DNA from: JAJTFA01 sp044351265
Lineage (GTDB): Bacteria > Bacteroidota > Bacteroidia > UKL13-3
DNA length: 21,906 bases
Direction of reading: 5' to 3'
Assembly (NCBI GenBank): GCA_044351265.1
Contig: JBILGC010000033.1
Span: 1 to 21,906, forward strand
The position numbers were made by a program, and so were the translations under genes. The notes below the pieces were generated by a model. That model was not told the origin of the DNA and made no database searches. It saw only the letters and a list, made by a program, of their open reading frames with translations. This document shows positions 15,118 through 21,906 of this stretch, one piece after another. How positions within the stretch are numbered: position 1 is the first letter of the stretch; each line of letters begins with the position of its first letter.

Positions 15118-15588
15118 TTATTTTTTGAGTAATACTACTGCATAGGCCGTAACACCTTCTTCACGGCCAATAAAGCCCATTTTTTCATTGGTGGTGGCTT
15201 TAACAGAAACATCCTCTGGGCTTACTTTACAAATTTCAGCAATTACCTTACACATCTGAGGCACATATGGCATTATTTTAGGCTGCTGAAGGCATAAAGT
15301 AGCGTCAATATTCCCAATGCTATAACCTTTTTCATCCATCAGTGAAATTACTTTTGATAGCAGAATCTTGCTGTCAATTCCTTTAATGGATTGGTCTGTA
15401 TCCGGAAAGTGTTTACCGATATCCCCAAGCGCAAGTGCCCCTAGAATGGCATCGCAAATAGCATGCAAGAGTACATCTGCATCTGAATGCCCAACTGCAC
15501 CTTTTGCAGAAGGAACTTTTATTCCTCCCAGCCAAAAATCGCGACCTTCGGCCAACTGATGTACATCAAATCCAAAGCCTATTCTCAT
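15118..15588 (-). CDS. ispF: 2-C-methyl-D-erythritol 2,4-cyclodiphosphate synthase
   Basis: IspF cyclises CDP-methylerythritol 2-phosphate, releasing CMP, in the MEP pathway to isoprenoids such as the undecaprenyl carrier and quinone side chains. The 156-residue protein has the zinc ligands Asp8 and His10 (Gly-Phe-Asp-Val-His) and His42 in the Gly-His-Ser-Asp-Ala-Asp-Val-Leu-Leu-His stretch. It also has the Phe-Pro-Asp-Thr-Asp motif at 61-65 and the C-terminal Thr-Thr-Asn-Glu-Lys-Met-Gly-Phe-Ile-Gly-Arg-x-Glu-Gly signature. Its ATG shares one base with the porV stop (TAATG), so it should be translated from the porU-porV message. The 3' end meets the murF stop exactly. Confidence 0.96.
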   Translation of the reverse strand: MRIGFGFDVHQLAEGRDFWLGGIKVPSAKGAVGHSDADVLLHAICDAILGALALGDIGKHFPDTDQSIKGIDSKILLSKVISLMDEKGYSIGNIDATLCLQQPKIMPYVPQMCKVIAEICKVSPEDVSVKATTNEKMGFIGREEGVTAYAVVLLKK

Positions 15589-16838
15589 TATGGTGCAGGT
15601 GGAGTAAAGATGCTGTTATCATTTGTATTATTACCTTCTTTTTGAGATTTGAAGGCATCAAAATCAAATCCAAGTGTGAAACGCAATGTATTTTCCAACG
15701 GGTGGCGTTGCTGAAAAGAAAATAAATATGCTACATCTACACTGAATACATTATAGCGTATGCCTGCACCAAGCGTTGCATATTTGCGGTTACCTTTCTC
15801 CATTGGCTCATAGAAATAACCGCCCCTAAGTGCAAACTGATTATCATACCAGTATTCCAAACCGACAGATGTATTGATTTCCTGCATTTCCTCGCTGAAT
15901 CCTCCGGGGGCATCACTAAATGATTGGAACATGCCAGCCACAACCGGCACGTTATTCTTCTTTCCGCTCTCAATTTCGGGTTCCTTTGTTTGCGGATCAA
16001 TAATTAGTTTTCCATCGCTGTCAAACTTATATTTCGGAGGTGTGGGAACAAGCAGTTTGTTAAAATCAACCAATAAGGCCAGTTTATTATATTTATCTAT
16101 TTCAACCTGCCAGTAAGTTCCTATCCTTAGATTAATAGGAATAAAATTTTCCTGAGCGGCTGTTGTATAAGTTATTTTATTGCCAATATTGGTAATAGCT
16201 GCTCCAAAGCCATAATTTACTTTATAACCCTTTATGCTCGTTTTATCTTGGTAATAAGCGGTTATATCACCTGCAAATGATGTTCCGGCCTTAATAGCGT
16301 TATTGGAAAAGTTTGCTCCACCTGCAATATTCGAATAAATATATCTGAAGGCAATTCCAACTGAAAACTGATCAGATAATTTCTGGGCATAGGCAAGATC
16401 AACTGCCAGCTCATTGGGATTAAAATTGCCCATACTATTTCCAACAATATCAGTAAATTGAATTTCGCCAAGCGAGAAATAACGAAGTGACATACCGAAG
16501 GATGAACGTTGATTAATTTGCGAGTAGAAGGATAAGTAAGATAAAGAAACATCAGGCACTAATGCCCTTAACCATGGAGTGTAGGAAACAGAAACGGCAC
16601 CCTTCTTCTCATTAAACACCAGTTTGGCTGCATTCCAATGTATGGCATTAACATCATTAGGCATGGCAACGCCTGCATCTCCCATACCGCCAGCGCGGGC
16701 ATCAGGAGTAATCATTAAAAAAGGTACTGCCGTGGTAATGGTGTTTTGACGCCCATCCAAAGAGCCTGTGCTAATCTGTGCCTGTGTTGCAATTGCTAAA
16801 AAGAAAACAATTAAATAAAGTATGCTCCTTTTATTCAT
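15588..16838 (-). CDS. porV: T9SS outer-membrane protein PorV (LptO)
   Basis: PorV is a FadL-like outer-membrane beta-barrel that takes T9SS substrates from the translocon and brings them to the PorU sortase in the attachment complex. From the ATG at 16838 the protein has 416 residues, with a signal peptide ending at Thr-Gln-Ala-Gln. Next comes the typical opening Thr-Ala-Val-Pro-Phe-Leu-x-Ile-x-Pro-Asp-Ala-Arg-Ala-Gly-Gly-Met-Gly-Asp-Ala-Gly, then Ile-His-Trp-Asn-Ala-Ala-Lys. Alternating beta-strand segments follow to the end, including Gly-Leu-Glu-Tyr-Trp-Tyr and Leu-Arg-Gly-Gly-Tyr-Phe. A charged insert with Asp-Gly-Lys and Glu-Ser-Gly-Lys-Lys near the middle is probably an extracellular loop. 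Starts at 16856 (ATG) or 16868 (TTG) are possible but less likely. It follows porU by 58 bases. Confidence 0.92.
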   Translation of the reverse strand: MNKRSILYLIVFFLAIATQAQISTGSLDGRQNTITTAVPFLMITPDARAGGMGDAGVAMPNDVNAIHWNAAKLVFNEKKGAVSVSYTPWLRALVPDVSLSYLSFYSQINQRSSFGMSLRYFSLGEIQFTDIVGNSMGNFNPNELAVDLAYAQKLSDQFSVGIAFRYIYSNIAGGANFSNNAIKAGTSFAGDITAYYQDKTSIKGYKVNYGFGAAITNIGNKITYTTAAQENFIPINLRIGTYWQVEIDKYNKLALLVDFNKLLVPTPPKYKFDSDGKLIIDPQTKEPEIESGKKNNVPVVAGMFQSFSDAPGGFSEEMQEINTSVGLEYWYDNQFALRGGYFYEPMEKGNRKYATLGAGIRYNVFSVDVAYLFSFQQRHPLENTLRFTLGFDFDAFKSQKEGNNTNDNSIFTPPAP

Positions 16839-16896
16839 CTCAAACTTACGCTTCATAAAGTGCTGCAAATTAAATCGTAATCCGTTATTTATAAAA

Positions 16897-19800
16897 TTAA
16901 TTCAATATCACCAGTTTTTGAATGGCCTCTGCTGTTTCACCATTTGTGCTTCTTAACTTCACCTTATACACATAAACACCTTTACCAATTCCGTCTCCAT
17001 AATCATCTTTTCCATCCCAAACAAGGTTATCAAAATGATTTCCCGGGTTAACAACATCCGCACTCAAGGTTTTAACCAGTTTACCACTTAAGGTAAATAC
17101 CTGCACCAAAACAGTTAATGGCTGACCAGCTTTATTATGGTCAAAATGAAAAGTGGTTCGGGTGGTGAAAGGATTAGGATAATTCAAAATATTCTTAATG
17201 GCCATTTTTTCTGAGCTTGCCACCACAAACTCTAACATACTCTCAGAGGAATTATTGTAACTATCCCACGCTTTTACTACCAGCTTATTGGTGCCTTGCT
17301 GCAAACCTTTCAGTTGATAGCGAACCTCACCGCTCTTATAATCATCCATATTGGTTTGGTAGTAATCATTCAATGAAACAACATTGTCGGTTTTTTCATT
17401 AAGCACCAGCGAAATATCTCTGCCAATACCTTTACCGGTTATATTAATACCATTTTCATCATTTATTTTAACAATCAAAAATGGATTTTCATCTGTAATG
17501 CCACCAAAAACAAACTTCTCATCATTTAAATACAATTTCATTTCAGGCCCTACCTTATCAATTGCGAAAGAATCAGCGGTACCACCCACAAAGAAATCAG
17601 TAAAACTCCCGATGGCATCGGTTCCTGAGCCCAAAGCATAATAACTCATTTTACCTTTGCCTACCTCGTAGGCAATATCTTTAGGAACTACAAAACTAAA
17701 ATTGAATGCGCCATTTTTAACACTGGCTTGACCTCTGAAAATAACATTGTTCTGCATGTCAAAGTTCATTACCGGACTGCTTACATTATTACCCAGTGTT
17801 CGATAGACTGTAGGCTTATCAAAAATAGTAGGGTATATTACACCATTAACTTCACTGAGCAACTTTCCGGTTTTATCTGTAATTACGCCACCCACCTCCA
17901 CCTTCTCATATGCACTGATGGTATCTGGGTTTAAACTGTTTACAGGCAATTTGTTAATGCTGGCAGTTTTTACATAATGATTGGGCACTGAGAATGTAAT
18001 AGCAGGATCACCAAGTAGTGTGAAATTCCTGGTGTTGATTGACAAATATGCATTTTTGGTTAGACGCATGATTTCTCCCATTGTTTTTGGGGATTGAAGC
18101 GAAGCGGAATCCAAACCTACAAAATCATAGAAGTAGGAGTTTAAGGCAAGATTATCTCCGGAGTTAACAAGTCTTACCGTTGTAAATAAAGCAATGCCTC
18201 CGCCATCAGGGTTTAGTAAAACCATCTCTCCTGCTGAGGTTCTGGCAGGATCATCAAAGCGGCTAAATTCACAAGTAGCGGTAAAAAAAGCAGGTAGTTT
18301 GAATCCATTTCTCCATCTATTAATATCATCCGTATTGAGTATTCTTTCTTCTGCCCAGCCAACTTCGCCTCCATGGCCTGTGTAATTTATGATTAGCGCA
18401 CCACGTTCTACACTTCTTACAATTTCATCTTGTGCTGCAGGATTCCTTTGTCCACCGGTACCCAGTTCTTCTTTATATGCATCAATAAATATTTTTCTTA
18501 CATTGTAATGATTGAATCGCTGAATAGCTGTATTGGCAAGCCCATTGGCCTGAAAAGTATGTATTCCTCCATCTTCATCATCCGCAACAAAGACCAGTCG
18601 AGAACTCCAATCTCCTGCTCCATTTTTAGAGGCATACTGAATAATTTTATTTACCATGGCCTGTGCCTGTGCATTATCCTGTGCAGGTAACCTGCCAATG
18701 GCCACATCCAATTTTTCTGCATTGTTATCCTCATCGGTTTCCCATCTGCCTTCATTGTCATCCAGCAAACCAAAAAAATCATCTGTATTATAAGTACCAA
18801 CCGGATCTAAAGAATTGCGGCTGGCAAAGGTTGGGACATAGTTGGTGTTATTGGCCAATCTGTATTTATAATCGTATGATGCCCTACCGAGAAGCGTTAC
18901 GTATTTGAGCATATTTTGAGTAGAACTTGCCTTTAGATAAATCATTCTTATAAAATCTCTGATGGCAGAAATATCCTGTGAACCTGAAGAGAACTCATTG
19001 TATATATCAAGTACGTTTACCAGATGCACAGTTAGCCCTTTTCCCATATGAAATTCAGCTAGCTTAGATGCCTCGCCCATAAATGCAGGATAAGAAATAA
19101 TGAGTAAATCAGCAGGTGCAAGCGCATGCAAGTTCTGGTTGGCAATTCTATTGGCCGTAACCGGACCGAAAAATCCTGTATTTCTAAAAACCACAAACTT
19201 CCTGAGAGAATCGGTTGCCGCGCGGAAACTTAGATTATTTGCATTTACAACTGTCTGCATCACATCTGGCTGGAGCGCATTGGTAATATCCCATACATTG
19301 GCACCTGCTGCACCGACAATATCGAATTGAGTAATGGCTGATGGCGCAACGCTTTGTACATCAGTAAAAACCAGCTGATTGCTTAACAATTGCAATGAGC
19401 CCCTTGTTTGTATTTGAAAATAATCAAGCCAACCCACAGAGCCTGGGCTTGTTTGGTTATATGTATACGTAATATTTAAGTTGCCGGTATTAATTGGAAA
19501 AGAAACCGTTTTAAGACCATCTGCATCAGAAGCGAATTCTGAGTCGTATCTGCTGGGCACATTGGGAATACTGTGCGTTATGTAGTTCATTCCATTTACA
19601 GCCACACTAAAACTACTAGGAGTAAATGATCTTGCAACAACAGAGGAGGTAAAGATAGCTGTTGCACCATTTACCAGTGGAGGAAGGTTAACTGAAAAAT
19701 TGCGTTGTGTAGTTTTATCAAAATCTTCACCAAGCCATAATCTTCCTGACTTAATCAGATTTACCCGCTCATTTTCATAGGCATACAAAACATCCATGCT

Positions 19801-20751
19801 GTTTGATGATCCTGTTGAAGGTGCAGCAACAGGCTGCGTTGCAATTCGCTTGCCATTTGCTCCGCCATAAGTTAAAAAATAATAAGTGGTGTCGGCATAT
19901 ATATTATTCTCTCTGGTAAATCTGGAGTTGGTAGTATTAAAACGCCAAACATCTTGCTGAGCCTGGCCAAAAAATAAAACCGCATCACCTTCATTAAAAA
20001 TGCCGTCTGCTTCTCCATTTACCTGAATAGCCAACTCAAAAAGGTCGTCAAATCTCTTTTGGCTATTTTTCTGAGGTATCATTCCGGCACCCAAACCATA
20101 AATTTTTAGGGTTTTGGGATTGAAATTTTCCATATCTATTCCAATCGACTGAAGGTAGGAACGAGTTAGTTGATGCACTCCGGTTTTTACAACACCCAGC
20201 CTAATCCAATCACCGGAAGCAAGCACAGAGGAGGAAGCAAATACAGGCTTTTTACCAAATTGACGTGGGCTAGACATAGCTTCGTATTCAATAACCAACT
20301 CAAATTTTTCAAGCAACTCGATAGCTGAACCGATTTCTGATTTTTTTACGGGAACAACCTTTACAAGAACCTCCGTCTCACCGCGGTTATAAGTGATTAC
20401 ATAACTTGTTGTAAAATCTTTCAACTCCTTGGTTTCTGCATCAGAGAGCTGAAATTGTGAAGCAGCTAAACTTAGGGTTTTAGTGGCTATCAAGCGTATA
20501 TTTAAAACGTTACTTACATTGAGTCTTACCGAAGAGTGGTACTCTGGTAAGCCATTTAAGAGTAGTTTGGAGAAATTTGCTGTGGGGAAGGTGGTAAATT
20601 TTGCATAATTTTTTTCTCTAAAAATATAATTGTCATGTGTTTGCCATGTTATTTGGTGGTTCGTTTTACTCTCCCAACCAAATACATCGCTGGTAAATAA
20701 CATCACAAACAAAAACAGGATTTTATCTATTTTAAGAAATAATGATTGCAT
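16897..20751 (-). CDS. porU: T9SS C-terminal signal peptidase / sortase PorU
   Basis: PorU is the surface cysteine protease (family C25, gingipain-like) that removes the C-terminal sorting domain of T9SS clients and joins them to the surface anchor. The 1284-residue protein has a hydrophobic signal peptide (about 9-25). A long beta-rich N-terminal region with Gly-Asp-Trp-Ile-Arg-Leu-Gly-Val and Gly-Val-His-Gln-Leu-Thr-Arg-Ser-Tyr-Leu, typical of PorU, comes next. The caspase-like catalytic domain shows His793 in Asn-Tyr-Thr-Gly-His-Gly-Gly and Cys827 in Thr-Ala-Thr-Cys-Glu-Phe-Ser-Arg-Phe-Asp, so the His/Cys dyad is intact. The last ~97 residues (Asn-Tyr-Pro-Asn-Pro-Phe start; FlgD-like Trp-Asp-Gly-Lys-Asp) form a retained sorting-type domain. 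It is first in an apparent operon with porV and ispF and diverges from a porP-family gene. Confidence 0.95.
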   Translation of the reverse strand: MQSLFLKIDKILFLFVMLFTSDVFGWESKTNHQITWQTHDNYIFREKNYAKFTTFPTANFSKLLLNGLPEYHSSVRLNVSNVLNIRLIATKTLSLAASQFQLSDAETKELKDFTTSYVITYNRGETEVLVKVVPVKKSEIGSAIELLEKFELVIEYEAMSSPRQFGKKPVFASSSVLASGDWIRLGVVKTGVHQLTRSYLQSIGIDMENFNPKTLKIYGLGAGMIPQKNSQKRFDDLFELAIQVNGEADGIFNEGDAVLFFGQAQQDVWRFNTTNSRFTRENNIYADTTYYFLTYGGANGKRIATQPVAAPSTGSSNSMDVLYAYENERVNLIKSGRLWLGEDFDKTTQRNFSVNLPPLVNGATAIFTSSVVARSFTPSSFSVAVNGMNYITHSIPNVPSRYDSEFASDADGLKTVSFPINTGNLNITYTYNQTSPGSVGWLDYFQIQTRGSLQLLSNQLVFTDVQSVAPSAITQFDIVGAAGANVWDITNALQPDVMQTVVNANNLSFRAATDSLRKFVVFRNTGFFGPVTANRIANQNLHALAPADLLIISYPAFMGEASKLAEFHMGKGLTVHLVNVLDIYNEFSSGSQDISAIRDFIRMIYLKASSTQNMLKYVTLLGRASYDYKYRLANNTNYVPTFASRNSLDPVGTYNTDDFFGLLDDNEGRWETDEDNNAEKLDVAIGRLPAQDNAQAQAMVNKIIQYASKNGAGDWSSRLVFVADDEDGGIHTFQANGLANTAIQRFNHYNVRKIFIDAYKEELGTGGQRNPAAQDEIVRSVERGALIINYTGHGGEVGWAEERILNTDDINRWRNGFKLPAFFTATCEFSRFDDPARTSAGEMVLLNPDGGGIALFTTVRLVNSGDNLALNSYFYDFVGLDSASLQSPKTMGEIMRLTKNAYLSINTRNFTLLGDPAITFSVPNHYVKTASINKLPVNSLNPDTISAYEKVEVGGVITDKTGKLLSEVNGVIYPTIFDKPTVYRTLGNNVSSPVMNFDMQNNVIFRGQASVKNGAFNFSFVVPKDIAYEVGKGKMSYYALGSGTDAIGSFTDFFVGGTADSFAIDKVGPEMKLYLNDEKFVFGGITDENPFLIVKINDENGINITGKGIGRDISLVLNEKTDNVVSLNDYYQTNMDDYKSGEVRYQLKGLQQGTNKLVVKAWDSYNNSSESMLEFVVASSEKMAIKNILNYPNPFTTRTTFHFDHNKAGQPLTVLVQVFTLSGKLVKTLSADVVNPGNHFDNLVWDGKDDYGDGIGKGVYVYKVKLRSTNGETAEAIQKLVILN

Positions 20752-20908
20752 AACAATATTAATTTTCGCATTATTGAAATTGAGAAAGATTGTAATAAAC
20801 GCTTAACAAATGAAATTAATTGCGTGTATTAATCAAAACATGCAATTGTTGATAACGTTTTATCGCAACTCCTATCCAGGGTAATATGCTATCCGAGTAA
20901 ATGATTAA

Positions 20909-21906
20909 ATGAAAAAGGGTCACTTTTTAGGTATTTATAAATTATTATTAACAGTTGCTGCACTGTCATTGGTGACTGACTTACGTAGTCAGGATCCTCA
21001 GTTCTCGCAATATTATGCCAACCCTGTTTATACCAATCCTGCATTTGCCGGAAGCTCAACTGTAGGCCGCGGAGTAATTAATTACAGAAGCCAATGGCCT
21101 TCCATTTCCGGAACTTTCAGAACATTCTCAGCCTCCTATGATGAGCATTATGATGTTATTAATGGTGGCATTGGCATTATGATTACCGGAGATGAGGCCG
21201 GAGAAGGAACACTGCGCACACTTAGTTTAAGTGGTGCGTATTCTTATCAAATTGTTATCAATAAATACTTAACGGTGAGGGCAGGTATACAGGCCTCCAT
21301 TTTTCAAAAGTCAATTGAATTTGGCAAGTTGAAATTCTATGATCAGATTGTTAAACAAAGAGGTTTTGTTTATCTGACACAGGAATTACCTACGGCACCA
21401 ACTGTGTTCTACACAAATTTTGCTGCTGGTGTGGTAGCCTATACCAATTATTTTTATGGTGGTTTTGCCGTACATAATTTAAATGAGCCAAGCCCGGATT
21501 TTTATAGTGGCAACAATGACCAAAGCACAATCCCTTCGGTTGTGCCCATGCGTTATACGGGGCATTTAGGCTTAATGATTCCTATAGTTAAAACAAGGTT
21601 TGAGAAGCGCTCTACCAACTTGTATCCGAATATACTATATATGCAACAAAAGCAATTTAATCAACTCAATGCAGGCCTTTATCTCAGTAAAGGACAATAT
21701 GTAATCGGAGGGTATTTCAGACAAAATTCTGTAAATTCTGATGCAATAATATTTTTGCTAGGCCTCAGGCTTCCTAAGTTAAGGCTTGGTTTTACCTATG
21801 ATGCCACTGTTTCAGATGCAAGGCCGGGTGCACGTCAATCTTACGAGGTTTCACTAGCTTTTGAATTGCGCAAGCGAACGCCAAAAAAAACAATAAGATC
21901 CATTAA
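20909..21906 (+). CDS. PorP/SprF family type IX secretion membrane protein (3' end cut by the window)
   Basis: The frame from the ATG at 20909 stays open to the last base, giving 332 residues. The stop is not in the window; the final TAA-like bases are out of frame. The protein has a signal peptide (Tyr-Lys-Leu-Leu-Leu-Thr core, cleavage near Arg-Ser-Gln, residues 26-28). It then has the family opening Asp-Pro-Gln-Phe-Ser-Gln-Tyr-Tyr-Ala-Asn-Pro and Tyr-Thr-Asn-Pro-Ala-Phe-Ala-Gly, and an Asn-Tyr-Arg-x-Gln-Trp-Pro motif. Repeated outer-membrane beta-strands follow. Family members often end in a short Cys-Pro tail, so probably only a few residues are missing. PorP and SprF are needed for T9SS and for delivery of gliding adhesins such as SprB. 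It diverges from porU across 157 bases. Whether it is the core PorP or a paralogue cannot be told here. Confidence 0.9.
   Translation, partial: MKKGHFLGIYKLLLTVAALSLVTDLRSQDPQFSQYYANPVYTNPAFAGSSTVGRGVINYRSQWPSISGTFRTFSASYDEHYDVINGGIGIMITGDEAGEGTLRTLSLSGAYSYQIVINKYLTVRAGIQASIFQKSIEFGKLKFYDQIVKQRGFVYLTQELPTAPTVFYTNFAAGVVAYTNYFYGGFAVHNLNEPSPDFYSGNNDQSTIPSVVPMRYTGHLGLMIPIVKTRFEKRSTNLYPNILYMQQKQFNQLNAGLYLSKGQYVIGGYFRQNSVNSDAIIFLLGLRLPKLRLGFTYDATVSDARPGARQSYEVSLAFELRKRTPKKTIRSI

Noticed and set aside
16839..16868. Longer N-terminus for PorV
   Set aside because: The 16868 start is a TTG that overlaps a -7-like TTAATTTG, and the region just before the ATG at 16856 has no purine-rich stretch. The ATG at 16838 gives a compact signal peptide with GAG upstream. 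The choice between 16838 and 16856 is not certain.
21904..21906. TAA at the last bases as the stop of the porP-family gene
   Set aside because: Counting codons from 20909, the last full codon is 21902-21904 (ATT). The TAA is out of frame, so the gene continues past the window.
1..21906. Mobile elements, prophage, tRNA or rRNA genes
   Set aside because: I saw no transposase or integrase frames, no long terminal inverted repeats around gene blocks, and no tRNA-like cloverleaf or rRNA sequence on either strand.

Overview
The window comes from a member of the Bacteroidota. Three independent signs point there: a type IX secretion system (T9SS) locus with PorU, PorV and PorP/SprF family proteins; a large surface-type protein ending in a T9SS type A sorting domain; and several start-proximal matches to the Bacteroidota -7 promoter element TAnnTTTG. 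The DNA is AT-rich, genes are tightly packed on both strands, and Shine-Dalgarno signals are mostly weak, which also fits that phylum. I cannot place it below phylum level.

Layout. Bases 1-2496 (+) hold the end of an EamA-family transporter, then the compact operon yicC-gmk-nadD. A convergent lytic transglycosylase follows (2532-3500, -). Bases 3516-4085 are the only long gene-free stretch and hold a G+C-rich hairpin element plus three families of short direct repeats. Next come a membrane-anchored SRPBCC/GyrI-like fusion protein (+) and a deoxyhypusine synthase-like enzyme (-). A three-gene ECF sigma / anti-sigma / periplasmic sensor-like operon (7829 down to 6298, -) ends at a clear intrinsic terminator. 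rmuC and a LolA-like carrier gene (+) follow, then a short GreA/GreB-like factor (-) divergent from an unrecognised secreted protein (+). A 787-residue VCBS/FG-GAP repeat protein carrying a T9SS sorting domain (-) diverges from murF (+).

The last third is the T9SS locus: porU-porV-ispF read leftward as an apparent operon, with a PorP/SprF family gene diverging to the right and cut by the window edge a few codons before its likely stop. PorU (sortase/signal peptidase) and PorV (its outer-membrane partner) process and anchor proteins bearing C-terminal sorting domains, so the VCBS-repeat protein encoded just upstream is a plausible client. ispF (isoprenoid precursor synthesis) overlaps the stop of porV.

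Most genes are recognisable housekeeping or phylum-typical genes. I found no phage, transposase, CRISPR, tRNA or rRNA, and no clearly new multi-gene system. The items most worth a second look are the EF-hand-like calcium loop in the ECF-operon sensor protein, the composite repeat region at 3596-3998, the deoxyhypusine synthase-like enzyme, the unrecognised secreted protein at 10527-11390, and the porU-porV-ispF linkage.
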